Below, in pieces: positions 1-6,406 of a stretch of DNA of 39,722 nt. A program made the position numbers and the translations under genes. Source of the stretch: a virus; the IMG/VR virus record IMGVR_UViG_3300028883_000084, positions 1-39,722 of that record. One strand, written 5' to 3'. A model generated the notes under the pieces. It ran no database searches and had not been told where the DNA came from. It worked only from the letters and a program-made list of their open reading frames with translations. Positions within the stretch are counted from its first letter, which is position 1, and each line of letters begins with the position of its first letter.

Positions 1-2
1 TC

Positions 3-578
3 TACGATCTGGAGACTACCGGGATAAACCATAAGCAAAACTCCATACACCAATTAGCAGGACTAATAGAAATAGATGGGGAGATAGTAGAGGAGTTCGA
101 TATAAGAGCTAGACCCCATCCAAAAGCTAAAGTTTCCGAAAAAGCCTTAGAGGTAAGCGGTACTACTATGGAGCAATTAGAGAGCTACCAAAGCCAGAAA
201 GAGGCGCATTTCGAGTTTACAGCTATGCTTAGGAGTTATGTAAACAGGTTCGATAAAAGAGACAAAGCTTTCTTAGTCGGGTATAACAATAGGCATTTTG
301 ACGATTTTTTCCTTAGAACTTTGTTTGAGATTAACGGAGATTCTTATTTCGGCGCTTATTTCTGGGTCCCTACTTTCGATACCATGATCTTAGCCGGGCA
401 ATTTTTAGAGTATTGTAGGCCGAAAATGAAGGATTTCAAATTGAAGACTGTAGCGGAGTATTTGGGTCTGGTCGAGAAAGACAGCGACAAATGGCACGAT
501 GCGCTATTCGATGTAAAGGTTACCAGAGAGATTTATAAGACAGTTACTAAACCTCTACACGTAGGAGGATTAATATAG
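3..578 (+). CDS. DnaQ-like 3'-5' exonuclease (5' end cut by window)
   Basis: The reading frame is open from base 3 and its start lies outside the window. It shows the three DEDD exonuclease motifs: Exo I as YDLETTG at the very left edge, Exo II as NNRHFDDF, and Exo III as HDALFDV, an H-x-A-x(2)-D form. This fold removes nucleotides from 3' ends in proofreading or DNA processing. As a stand-alone phage gene it probably acts in replication or host DNA breakdown, and it may belong to the replication module, which would continue into it on a circular map. The family is clear; the exact substrate is not. Confidence 0.85.
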   Translation, partial: YDLETTGINHKQNSIHQLAGLIEIDGEIVEEFDIRARPHPKAKVSEKALEVSGTTMEQLESYQSQKEAHFEFTAMLRSYVNRFDKRDKAFLVGYNNRHFDDFFLRTLFEINGDSYFGAYFWVPTFDTMILAGQFLEYCRPKMKDFKLKTVAEYLGLVEKDSDKWHDALFDVKVTREIYKTVTKPLHVGGLI

Positions 579-586
579 AAAACAAT

Positions 587-619
587 ATATTTTTTTAAAA
601 TTTTCTAAAAAATATTTTT
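587..619 (+). terminator. AT-only hairpin after the exonuclease gene
   Basis: ATATTTTTT (587-595) is the exact reverse complement of AAAAAATAT (607-615), followed by a short T run. An all-AT stem is a weak intrinsic terminator, but it lies right after the stop codon at 578. The same arrangement recurs at 11139-11176. Confidence 0.3.
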
Positions 620-637
620 ATTTCTCGTAAATATTTA

Positions 638-645
638 TATCTTTA
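638..645 (+). promoter_or_regulatory. Possible Bacteroidetes -7 element (TATCTTTA)
   Basis: It matches TAnnTTTG at all but the last base. No good -33 TTTG was seen. Initiation would fall near 652, just before the first hairpin of the structured region, so this could drive an untranslated RNA. Confidence 0.35.
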
Positions 646-651
646 CTCTCG

Positions 652-937
652 TAATAAAGCAGCCGAGGAGAAAGCCCTCGGTATCGTTCTTTTATTTTTT
701 GAGGTTTCGCTTTTTCTTTGGTTAGTAGACTTGATCGCCTTGAATTAGAAAAAGCGAGCTGAATTTTAGCAAGACTTCAGCTTTTTAGTTGAGGTTAAGG
801 CCGCCGAAAATATTCTTTTTCATAGAGGATTGTATTGATTAATCGGCGGCCGATCTTAGGGGTTCGGGAACGAAAGAGCCGAAGTAAAGTAAAATAGATC
901 ATGCCCGTTCGCTCAATGGTCAGCCCCTAAGATTTTT
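652..937 (+). ncRNA. Candidate structured non-coding RNA
   Basis: This 286-base stretch has no supported gene but holds a tiled chain of perfect stems. CCGAGG/CCTCGG pairs at 663-668/676-681. A 10-bp stem pairs 707-716 with 748-757. AGCTGAA pairs 757-763 with 776-782. A 9-bp stem pairs GGCCGCCGA 799-807 with 843-851. A 10-bp stem pairs ATCTTAGGGG 853-862 with 924-933 and encloses TTCGG/CCGAA at 863-867/879-883. A T run follows the last stem (933-937), as in an intrinsic terminator. No known RNA family was recognised: RNase P, tmRNA and 6S signatures were not evident. A long structured leader for the gene at 967 is the main alternative. Confidence 0.45.
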
Positions 938-966
938 AAGTAGTAGAAACGGGAAAACTATATAAA

Positions 967-1233
967 ATGGATTTAACTAATTTAAACGAGAAGAGCCTCC
1001 GAGAAGGAGAGCGATTTCATTTTGATAACAGCGAACATTGCGACCGGATTCAATCCGATGATTTAAGAGGCGGTTTTTGTGATTTTAATAAGAGGTTTCA
1101 ATTATTCAGTATTTTCTTTAATGGCGCTTGTATCCATACAAGTAGAACCTTTCGAGCTATGAAAGCCAGACTAACTAAGCTAACGGATAAATGGCATTTA
1201 GAAGAAATTACTGAGGAGGAGGCTTGCTGGTAA
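967..1233 (+). CDS. Small hypothetical protein
   Basis: An 88-residue soluble protein with no family I recognise. It is polar at the N-terminus, with a central hydrophobic stretch (FQLFSIFFNGACI) and an acidic C-terminus (EEITEEEACW). The start follows an A-rich leader (tataaaATG), the usual context here. It is the first gene after the structured non-coding region and is followed after 1 base by the next gene, so the two are probably co-transcribed. Confidence 0.6.
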   Translation: MDLTNLNEKSLREGERFHFDNSEHCDRIQSDDLRGGFCDFNKRFQLFSIFFNGACIHTSRTFRAMKARLTKLTDKWHLEEITEEEACW

Positions 1234-1234
1234 T

Positions 1235-1585
1235 ATGGGAAAATCAGAAACTTACTCTAATGCCGTCTGTTACAACTATTCGAAATTAACTACTCGGTAT
1301 TTCAAACGAGGAGGCGCAGACGTGAAAGCCTACGTAGAGGGCCACTTAGTTACTGCTACAGGCATTGTTATTATCTACGGGCAAGGTTATATAGAGGGAA
1401 GTTTAAAGCTGGCCATTTTTAGAATGGTTAAAAGCGGTAAGGTTTACACCAAGACGATAAAGGGTAAGGCTTATACCGATATTGGGCTAGCTCGAAAAGC
1501 CGGAGAGTTCGCCGAAGAGCTTTATGGATTAAACACCAGAGATTTTAACAAGGCGATTAACAAGGTAAAAAGAAACGAATTCTAA
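1235..1585 (+). CDS. Hypothetical protein
   Basis: A 116-residue basic protein, not recognised. It starts one base after the preceding stop in the recurring context taatATGGGA. A Gly/Ile/Val-rich middle (TATGIVIIYGQGYIEG) suggests beta strands, followed by Lys-rich segments. It has no signal peptide or membrane helix. It lies in a run of tightly packed same-strand small genes typical of early phage regions. Confidence 0.6.
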   Translation: MGKSETYSNAVCYNYSKLTTRYFKRGGADVKAYVEGHLVTATGIVIIYGQGYIEGSLKLAIFRMVKSGKVYTKTIKGKAYTDIGLARKAGEFAEELYGLNTRDFNKAINKVKRNEF

Positions 1586-1607
1586 GCGAATTAAAAACAG
1601 TATAGTT

Positions 1608-1832
1608 ATGGGAAAAACTAAGATTAAAGATAAGAAAGTCTTCGATCGAAAAAAGGAAGACTTCTGCAACGTGTATAAGGAACTTATTATTAATTGGTAT
1701 AGAGGTAGACTAAGTAAGAAGGCCGAAAAACTTCTAGTTAAAGAAGCTAGGCTCTTAATCGGATACCATACTAGAACGCAGCCTAGAGATATACTAAACT
1801 CGCTCTACAGCCAAATAAGAAAAACTTTATAA
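1608..1832 (+). CDS. Small basic hypothetical protein
   Basis: A 74-residue, very Lys/Arg-rich protein with no recognised family. Its composition would suit nucleic-acid binding, but no motif supports that. It starts with ATGGGA after an A-rich leader and ends one base before the next gene, indicating an operon. Confidence 0.55.
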   Translation: MGKTKIKDKKVFDRKKEDFCNVYKELIINWYRGRLSKKAEKLLVKEARLLIGYHTRTQPRDILNSLYSQIRKTL

Positions 1833-1833
1833 T

Positions 1834-2298
1834 ATGGGACCTTATTTAATCGTAATTATATTTTATTTCTACTCTTGTTTTTTCATTCTCACCTTCGAGC
1901 ATGACGATATAGAAAACGGCCTCGAAAGGATGCTAGTAGCCCTTTTCGGAATGTTAGCTCCTGTTGCGGCGTTAATATACTTCCTACATAAAATAGGCTT
2001 GAAATTATACAACGCCTTAGCAGGCTATATAGAGCTTAGCTTCTTCATAAACTATTACCTTATTAGAGATCGTAAGCAGTATATCGTTAAAGGCGGTATA
2101 CTGGAAGACGAGAAACATTTAAAATTTACTCACGCTTCTATAAAGAGGTATAGGTCCAGAAAATCGCTAAAGGCTATTATCAAAATGCACGTTTTAAAAA
2201 AAGTACTCGAAGAGAACGAATTAGAATTAATTGAGTGGCCGAAAGGCGGCTATATAATTTCCAACCGTAAAAAACAGAAAGCAGAATATAAAAGCTAA
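1834..2298 (+). CDS. Membrane protein with two N-terminal helices
   Basis: A 154-residue protein. Two hydrophobic segments lie at about residues 2-20 and 33-53, separated by a short acidic loop. A basic cytoplasmic-type domain of about 95 residues follows, rich in Lys and Arg. No family is recognised. The topology fits an inner-membrane-anchored early protein, perhaps for exclusion or host interaction, but nothing shows this directly. It begins one base after the previous stop. Confidence 0.6.
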   Translation: MGPYLIVIIFYFYSCFFILTFEHDDIENGLERMLVALFGMLAPVAALIYFLHKIGLKLYNALAGYIELSFFINYYLIRDRKQYIVKGGILEDEKHLKFTHASIKRYRSRKSLKAIIKMHVLKKVLEENELELIEWPKGGYIISNRKKQKAEYKS

Positions 2299-2302
2299 AT
2301 AA

Positions 2303-2782
2303 ATGGGAATACGTAAGCTATTAATATCTGGGCTAGTTTGTCTTTACAAAGGCCACTTTAGAAGGATTTACCTCTACCTTTTAGATAAGGATTTCAGAGA
2401 GGATATAAACTTTATAGCTGAAATCAAAAAGCAGAAGCTTAAGAAAATTAGAGCTAAGGTCCCTCTCTATGCTATAGAGCACTCCCATAGAGTAATATAC
2501 CGTAACTGGGTTAGGACTCTGGTAGCTGAGTATTGCGACTCGTTAAATAACTACGATCTTATAGAGCTCTATGAGTACGCCCCAGGTAAATTCTTACCTC
2601 TTGACGGTAACCATAGATTAGCCGCTTTAAATATTACTCACTCGAAAGCCGACGACGTGGAAGTATTTCTCTGGGTGCTAGATACTCCTAAAGAAAAAGG
2701 CAATATAGTTATGAATAAAGAATCGCTAACGGTTAACCGCCAATTACTCCCAGACTTAAAAGATAAAGCACTTAAAAATTAG
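2303..2782 (+). CDS. ParB/sulfiredoxin-fold-like protein
   Basis: A 159-residue protein. Near residues 99-107 it has LDGNHRLAA, matching the DGNHR..A signature of the ParB N-terminal/sulfiredoxin superfamily, preceded by a PLYAIEHSHR segment. Full ParB proteins also carry a helix-turn-helix domain, which is absent. Stand-alone phage versions are thought to be nucleotide-binding or nuclease-like modifiers; the actual role is unknown. It sits 4 bases after the membrane protein gene and 5 before the next gene, consistent with one operon. Confidence 0.65.
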   Translation: MGIRKLLISGLVCLYKGHFRRIYLYLLDKDFREDINFIAEIKKQKLKKIRAKVPLYAIEHSHRVIYRNWVRTLVAEYCDSLNNYDLIELYEYAPGKFLPLDGNHRLAALNITHSKADDVEVFLWVLDTPKEKGNIVMNKESLTVNRQLLPDLKDKALKN

Positions 2783-2787
2783 AGAGT

Positions 2788-3288
2788 ATGGATAGTGTTA
2801 GACCTATAACTTTAACAGATACTGAAAAGTTAGAATGCCTTACATGGTGTCGAGATAAGCTAGCCGCCGGGGAGGAATACGGAGTATGCGGATTAATTAG
2901 AAGGTATATACGTAATAAATACGGCTCTTATCAAGCCTGTTGCTTCGGTATAGAGCATATTTTCCCCGAATGGCTCAGAAGAGAAAAGGAAAGATCGACT
3001 AACTCTAGAGCAGAACCGCATTGGTGGGAAACTTCTCCCTTCGACTTCGATAGTAGAATTAAAGCAATAGATAAGACAGCAGCCGAGATAACTAGAGTTA
3101 AAGAATTAGATGGAGCGGCAGGAAAAAACCAGACTTTTCTAGAGTTAGTGAAGCAAAGAGGCGTTTTAGTTAAGGCTTTAACTGAAAACAGAACCTCTAA
3201 CGCAATGGAAGCTTTAAGAGCTGATAGGATAAAATCCGAGATCGAAAAACTCGATAAACTTATTTTAGAGCTGAACTTATTATTTTAG
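2788..3288 (+). CDS. Hypothetical protein with Cys-rich N-terminus and coiled coil
   Basis: A 166-residue protein. Residues 10-60 contain several Cys and aromatic residues (CLTWCRDKL, YQACCFG, FPEWLRR). Residues 90-165 are highly charged and look helical or coiled. Similar N-terminal patterns occur in small phage accessory proteins, but I cannot name a family. The start follows the previous gene by 5 bases. Confidence 0.55.
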   Translation: MDSVRPITLTDTEKLECLTWCRDKLAAGEEYGVCGLIRRYIRNKYGSYQACCFGIEHIFPEWLRREKERSTNSRAEPHWWETSPFDFDSRIKAIDKTAAEITRVKELDGAAGKNQTFLELVKQRGVLVKALTENRTSNAMEALRADRIKSEIEKLDKLILELNLLF

Positions 3289-3301
3289 AATTAAAAAGCA
3301 A

Positions 3302-3523
3302 ATGGAGCGTAGAGAATTACCAGAGATTGCACTAGATTTGAATGAGTCTAAAAAACTTGGCCGATTAGGCCAGGTTCAAATAAAAGCCGATAATCTTAAG
3401 AAAGGCGAAACTGTTCAAATAGTTAGCCCTTCTAAAAGATACCGAACTAAAAAAGCTATTGTCTTTAGAGAGTACGAGACGCTCGGAGGAGGCAAGATCG
3501 TAATTTTAAAAGCGAGTAGGTAG
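3302..3523 (+). CDS. Small hypothetical protein
   Basis: A 73-residue basic protein with alternating short strands (VQIKADNLKKGETVQIVSP, KIVILKAS), consistent with a small beta-barrel. No family is recognised. It is the last gene in native phage style before the cassette-like block that starts near 3524. Confidence 0.5.
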   Translation: MERRELPEIALDLNESKKLGRLGQVQIKADNLKKGETVQIVSPSKRYRTKKAIVFREYETLGGGKIVILKASR

Positions 3524-3528
3524 AATGG

Positions 3529-3553
3529 GTTTAAATGTACTTAGCACTTAAAC
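3529..3553 (+). repeat. Imperfect hairpin at the edge of the first cassette-like block
   Basis: GTTTAA (3529-3534) pairs with TTAAAC (3548-3553), and pairing continues imperfectly inward. It separates the gene ending at 3523 from the inserted-looking genes that follow. Confidence 0.35.
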
Positions 3554-3561
3554 TAGAGACA

Positions 3562-3600
3562 ATGAGAATATACATAGCAAGCTCATGGAAAAAGCAATAG
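3562..3600 (+). pseudogene. 12-codon remnant MRIYIASSWKKQ
   Basis: An ATG in the context GAGACAATGAG opens a frame that stops after 12 codons. MRIYIASSWK resembles the N-terminus of small nucleotide/TIR-like phage proteins that begin with a similar strand and SSW motif; this comparison is from memory. It overlaps the start of the next gene at 3585 in another frame. The likely reading is a gene deleted after its first codons, but a short leader peptide is possible. Confidence 0.3.
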
Positions 3601-3770
3601 ACTTCGTACCTGATAGAGTAAGATATTATCTCCTTGACTGGAAAGATAGAAACATGAAAGCGTTTAAAGAAATGACCGGAAAGGAATCATTAAGGGAATT
3701 GAACAGGAGGCAAATAAAGGATTTGTTTAATAAAGTAGCGTCAAGAGATTCACAAATACTAGATAGCTAA
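3585..3770 (+). CDS. Small hypothetical protein
   Basis: A 61-residue basic, probably helical protein with no family recognised. Its stop codon lies inside GCTAACC, the word that also ends the next gene and begins a 34-base repeat leading into the following ATG. Base use differs from the surrounding phage genes, suggesting an inserted cassette. Another ATG at 3655 could serve as a shorter start. Confidence 0.5.
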   Translation: MEKAIDFVPDRVRYYLLDWKDRNMKAFKEMTGKESLRELNRRQIKDLFNKVASRDSQILDS

Positions 3771-3799
3771 CCAAAACCCAAGACAATGAGTAAAGCAGA
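3766..3799 (+). repeat. 34-base intergenic/start repeat, copy 1
   Basis: It runs from GCTAACC through the ATG to AGTAAAGCAGA. It is repeated with one mismatch at 3973-4006; the ATG part recurs at 6046-6065. It spans one gene's stop codon and the next gene's first five codons (MSKAE). Confidence 0.8.
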
Positions 3800-3977
3800 G
3801 TACAGAATAGAAACCCTAAAAGCAAGTGAAGACAAAGCGTACTTGCCTGCTCAGATATTGGGAGGCAAAAAGATACTTTGGACTACTGAACCAATGAGTA
3901 TATCTGAATGTAAGGCGTTTATAGATAGATTTTCTCAGCAGCGCTGGCAATGGATTTTATTAGGTATAAAGCGCTAA
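3786..3977 (+). CDS. Small hypothetical protein beginning MSKAE
   Basis: A 63-residue soluble protein, not recognised, with Trp-rich segments (KILWTTEP, RWQWILLG). Its first five codons and leader duplicate those of the gene at 3993, although the rest of the two proteins differs. The gene ends inside GCTAACC. The pattern suggests that unrelated coding parts were placed behind copies of one initiation module. Confidence 0.5.
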   Translation: MSKAEYRIETLKASEDKAYLPAQILGGKKILWTTEPMSISECKAFIDRFSQQRWQWILLGIKR

Positions 3978-4006
3978 CCAAAACCAAAGACAATGAGTAA
4001 AGCAGA
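3973..4006 (+). repeat. 34-base intergenic/start repeat, copy 2
   Basis: Same element as 3766-3799, differing at one base in the C/A-rich leader. It again joins a stop codon to an MSKAE start. Confidence 0.8.
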
Positions 4007-4226
4007 AGAGCATTTAAAAAAGCCTGATTATCTTTTTTATAGCTCAACAATTGAGGGAAGGAGAGATTTTGTAAGAGCTGAAAGATATTACTATAAACAA
4101 TTAAGCGAACAACTCCAAACCCAATTAAAAGAGCTAGCGAAAGAGACCCAATGCCAGCATAAGCGAAAAGTTTGGGTTAAACAAATTGCAGAAACTTATT
4201 GCCCTGAATGTCGAGAAATAATCTAA
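3993..4226 (+). CDS. Small protein with possible zinc-binding Cys/His set, MSKAE start
   Basis: A 77-residue protein. Its C-terminal third has CQH followed about 15 residues later by CPEC, a plausible Cys/His zinc-binding set. The N-terminal part is helical and charged. It shares its start module with the gene at 3786. The stop codon lies in TCTAAC. No function can be assigned. Confidence 0.5.
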   Translation: MSKAEEHLKKPDYLFYSSTIEGRRDFVRAERYYYKQLSEQLQTQLKELAKETQCQHKRKVWVKQIAETYCPECREII

Positions 4227-4241
4227 CAAAGACCGGAGGTT

Positions 4242-4499
4242 ATGAGTAAGCAAATGACAATAAAAGAAGCTTGGCAGATCGCCGATAATTGGCACAAAAG
4301 AGCGCGCAGGCTTTATTATTTGGCCGCTAAGGACGAGAATTACTCCGTAGAGCAGAGAAATAAAGCTGTAAACTTAGCTATGGAAATGCTACATAGATGC
4401 CGTGCTTTAGCTCGTAAGATAAAAGAGGCTGAATATGCAGCTTTAAAGTTCAATAAGGAATTCAAAACGGGAGGGCGTGTAGATGTTAGACAATACTAA
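4242..4499 (+). CDS. Small helical hypothetical protein
   Basis: An 85-residue basic, Ala/Arg/Lys-rich, probably all-helical protein with no family recognised. Its leader carries GGAGG 5 bases before ATG, one of the few Shine-Dalgarno-like sites in the window. It overlaps the kinase-like gene by 17 bases, suggesting translational coupling. Confidence 0.55.
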   Translation: MSKQMTIKEAWQIADNWHKRARRLYYLAAKDENYSVEQRNKAVNLAMEMLHRCRALARKIKEAEYAALKFNKEFKTGGRVDVRQY

Positions 4500-5016
4500 G
4501 GCAGAGATTAGAGCGCGCGATATAGCTAAAGCGATCGTAAAAGATACTGGCGTTACTGCAGCTGCTCTCGATATGGTGTTAGGAGAATATATCGGCTCTG
4601 GAGCTACTAGAGTAGTCTATAGCTATGGTCCAGACCCTCGTTACGTTGTTAAGATACAGGACGACGAAACTAGCGGCTTTGATAATGTTATAGAATGGTC
4701 GATCTGGTCCTTAGTTGAGAATTACCAAGCGGAGGCCTATCGAGATATTACGCGCTGGTTCGCACCTTGTAAATGTATAAGCGATAACGGTAGAATGCTC
4801 ATACAGCGAAAGACAAAGCCAATTAACTCTATGGCCGACTTGCCGGATAAAATACCTAACTTCTTTACCGATATAAAGCCGGAGAATTTCGGGCTTATAG
4901 GTAAGAATCTAGTTTGCCATGATTACGCCGACGTACTCTATAGGTTAGGATACCTTGGCTTTAATAAACGAATGAGAAGCGCTAAAAAAGCGTTTGCGGA
5001 ATTTTATAAAAGTTAG
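4483..5016 (+). CDS. Minimal protein-kinase-like protein
   Basis: A 177-residue protein with nearly every catalytic landmark of the protein-kinase fold in order. These are a glycine-rich loop GSGATRVVY (39-47), the ATP lysine in VVKI (Lys57), a candidate helix-C glutamate (Glu71), a catalytic loop DIKPEN (Asp130, Lys132, Asn135) and a metal-binding Asp147 in HDYAD, in the place of DFG. It is far shorter than a typical 250-300 residue kinase: the insert between hinge and catalytic loop is small and most of the C-lobe and activation segment is missing. It could phosphorylate a host or phage protein or be a pseudokinase. It overlaps the upstream gene, and the methyltransferase gene follows 3 bases later. 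Confidence 0.65.
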   Translation: MLDNTKAEIRARDIAKAIVKDTGVTAAALDMVLGEYIGSGATRVVYSYGPDPRYVVKIQDDETSGFDNVIEWSIWSLVENYQAEAYRDITRWFAPCKCISDNGRMLIQRKTKPINSMADLPDKIPNFFTDIKPENFGLIGKNLVCHDYADVLYRLGYLGFNKRMRSAKKAFAEFYKS

Positions 5017-5019
5017 AAT

Positions 5020-5652
5020 ATGGGAAAGAAATTATTAGAACTGTTCGCAGGGTCCAGAAGCATAGGAATAGAGGCCCAAAAGCAAGGCTTAGAAGTTTTT
5101 TCTATCGATTGGCAGCCGTTTAACGGTATAGACTTAGCTATAGATATAGAAGAACTAACGCCTAAACATATACCTTTTATCCCGGATGTAATCTGGGCCT
5201 CTCCAGATTGCACGACTTACAGCATAGCAGCCTGCAGCACTCACCGAACGAATAGCATAGAGCCCAAAACTGAATACGCTAAGAAATGCGATAGGACAAA
5301 CCGGCATTTTATAGAGCTAATAAAATTTTATCTAAAGCTTAATCCGTCCTTACTTTTTTTTATAGAGAATCCTCGCGGAATGCTTCGTAAAATGCCTTTT
5401 ATGCAAGATTTCGATAGGCATACTATTTGGTATTGTAAATACGGAGACTTAAGAGCTAAGCCTACGGATATCTGGACTAACTCTATCGAGTGGGTGCCTC
5501 GCCCCCAATGCAAAAACGGCAATAAAAACTGCCATCACCAGCCAGCCCCTAGAGGGTCTAGAACAGGCACCCAAGGAGTAAAAGGCTCCTACAACAGATC
5601 GAAAATACCGGAAGAACTCTGTAGAGAAATTATAGCTAGTTGTATTGAGTAA
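5020..5652 (+). CDS. C5-cytosine DNA methyltransferase-like protein
   Basis: A 210-residue protein. Motif I is LLELFAGSRSIGIEA (residues 5-19), the AdoMet-binding loop. A motif IV-like WASPDCTTYS carries the candidate catalytic Cys64, and FIENPRG (114-120) stands for the ENV motif. Usual Dcm-type enzymes exceed 300 residues, and a large target-recognition domain is not visible, so specificity may be low or activity altered. Methylating phage DNA would protect it from host restriction, fitting the nearby Lar-like gene. The start is the recurrent aatATGGGA context. Confidence 0.75.
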   Translation: MGKKLLELFAGSRSIGIEAQKQGLEVFSIDWQPFNGIDLAIDIEELTPKHIPFIPDVIWASPDCTTYSIAACSTHRTNSIEPKTEYAKKCDRTNRHFIELIKFYLKLNPSLLFFIENPRGMLRKMPFMQDFDRHTIWYCKYGDLRAKPTDIWTNSIEWVPRPQCKNGNKNCHHQPAPRGSRTGTQGVKGSYNRSKIPEELCREIIASCIE

Positions 5653-5664
5653 AAGTTAGAAACT

Positions 5665-6045
5665 ATGAATAGAGATATCAAAACGATAGCCGTAGCAGGC
5701 GGAATAAGTAGCTTAAATGCTGAGCATCTAGCTATTTTAAAAGAACATAATATCGAGGTGCTGGACGCAGAGCAGCTTCCAACCGCTCCGACGACCTCCT
5801 TAGATGAGGTAGGCCGATCAGTAGCTTATTTAGATGCAGCCACTAAAGACGCCTCGATAGAGGCTCAGAAGTTAGCCGAACTGGTAGAACTCACCTATAT
5901 AGATCGGCCCGGTAAGAATGGACTCCCAGCTAAAAAAGTCGTAGGGGAGCGCGTGGAGGTAAGAACCGATAAAAAGATAGGCCGTAACGAAATTTGTCCT
6001 TGTGGGAGCGGTATGAAGTATAAGAAATGCTGTATTAAATATTAG
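5665..6045 (+). CDS. SEC-C zinc-motif protein
   Basis: A 126-residue protein ending in a SEC-C motif, [19 protein letters not shown], the small zinc-binding tail also found on SecA and many unrelated proteins. The N-terminal 90 residues are not recognised. SEC-C tails usually mediate protein or ribosome contacts. The gene follows the methyltransferase gene by 12 bases and is the last gene in native style before the second cassette-like block. Confidence 0.7.
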   Translation: MNRDIKTIAVAGGISSLNAEHLAILKEHNIEVLDAEQLPTAPTTSLDEVGRSVAYLDAATKDASIEAQKLAELVELTYIDRPGKNGLPAKKVVGERVEVRTDKKIGRNEICPCGSGMKYKKCCIKY

Positions 6046-6051
6046 AAGACA

Positions 6052-6069
6052 ATGAGTAAAGCGGAATGA
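6052..6069 (+). pseudogene. Orphan start module MSKAE-stop
   Basis: AGACAATGAGTAAAGCGGA, a third copy of the start module seen at 3781 and 3988, is followed directly by TGA, leaving a five-codon frame. It looks like an initiation module whose coding part was lost or replaced by the next insert. Confidence 0.4.
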
Positions 6070-6079
6070 ATTTTAAACC

Positions 6080-6110
6080 GTGTTAACGTTTCGTTTTTGA
6101 GCGTTAGCAC
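6080..6110 (+). repeat. Cassette-boundary hairpin A
   Basis: GTGTTAACG (6080-6088) pairs with CGTTAGCAC (6102-6110) with one G-T wobble, around a 13-base loop. The TAAC...GTTA outer bases recall attC-type sites. It sits between the orphan start module and the gene at 6126. Confidence 0.5.
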
Positions 6111-6125
6111 ACAAACAATAGTACA

Positions 6126-6332
6126 ATGCAGAAACTATTTAAAATTATCCCTCCTAAGATGCCAAACTTTGTGAGGTTTGAAAAAGAAGCACAACTAAAA
6201 CAAGACGGGTTCAAAGTTGATGAAGGATTTGATATTAAGAACTTCACCCAAGACGAAGCCGAAGAGTTTGCAGAACTTATGAGAACTGAGTTTTTGAAAC
6301 ACTGGAACGAGCGTAGGCAAAATGAACGCTAA
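6126..6332 (+). CDS. Small hypothetical protein in cassette-like block
   Basis: A 68-residue soluble, charged protein with no family recognised. Its stop codon is embedded in CGCTAACG, the first bases of the next boundary element, a placement usual for gene cassettes. The leader (acaatagtacaATG) resembles leaders of small Bacteroidetes cassette genes. Confidence 0.5.
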   Translation: MQKLFKIIPPKMPNFVRFEKEAQLKQDGFKVDEGFDIKNFTQDEAEEFAELMRTEFLKHWNERRQNER

Positions 6333-6380
6333 CGTTGTTGATAAGGTGTCGTGGCCGACCTGAACCGAGCCACTAGTTAA
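6326..6380 (+). repeat. Cassette-boundary element B
   Basis: TAAC (6330-6333) and GTTA (6376-6379) form the outer inverted pair, and GTGGC (6351-6355)/GCCAC (6369-6373) the inner one. This two-step imperfect hairpin has the layout of an attC site, though the 7-base core consensus is not matched exactly. It contains the stop codon of the upstream gene. Confidence 0.45.
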
Positions 6381-6406
6381 TATTAAACCGAAAAACTTAA
6401 ATAAAG

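Noticed and set aside
903-954. tRNA-like piece: GCCCGTT near a D-arm-like CTCAATGGTCAG, with AACGGG downstream
   Set aside because: Only about 52 bases, no T-arm or proper anticodon stem, and it competes with the stronger 10-bp stem 853-862/924-933.
5013-5522. Minus-strand frames opposite the methyltransferase-like gene
   Set aside because: The plus-strand frame carries methyltransferase motifs; the antisense frames have none.
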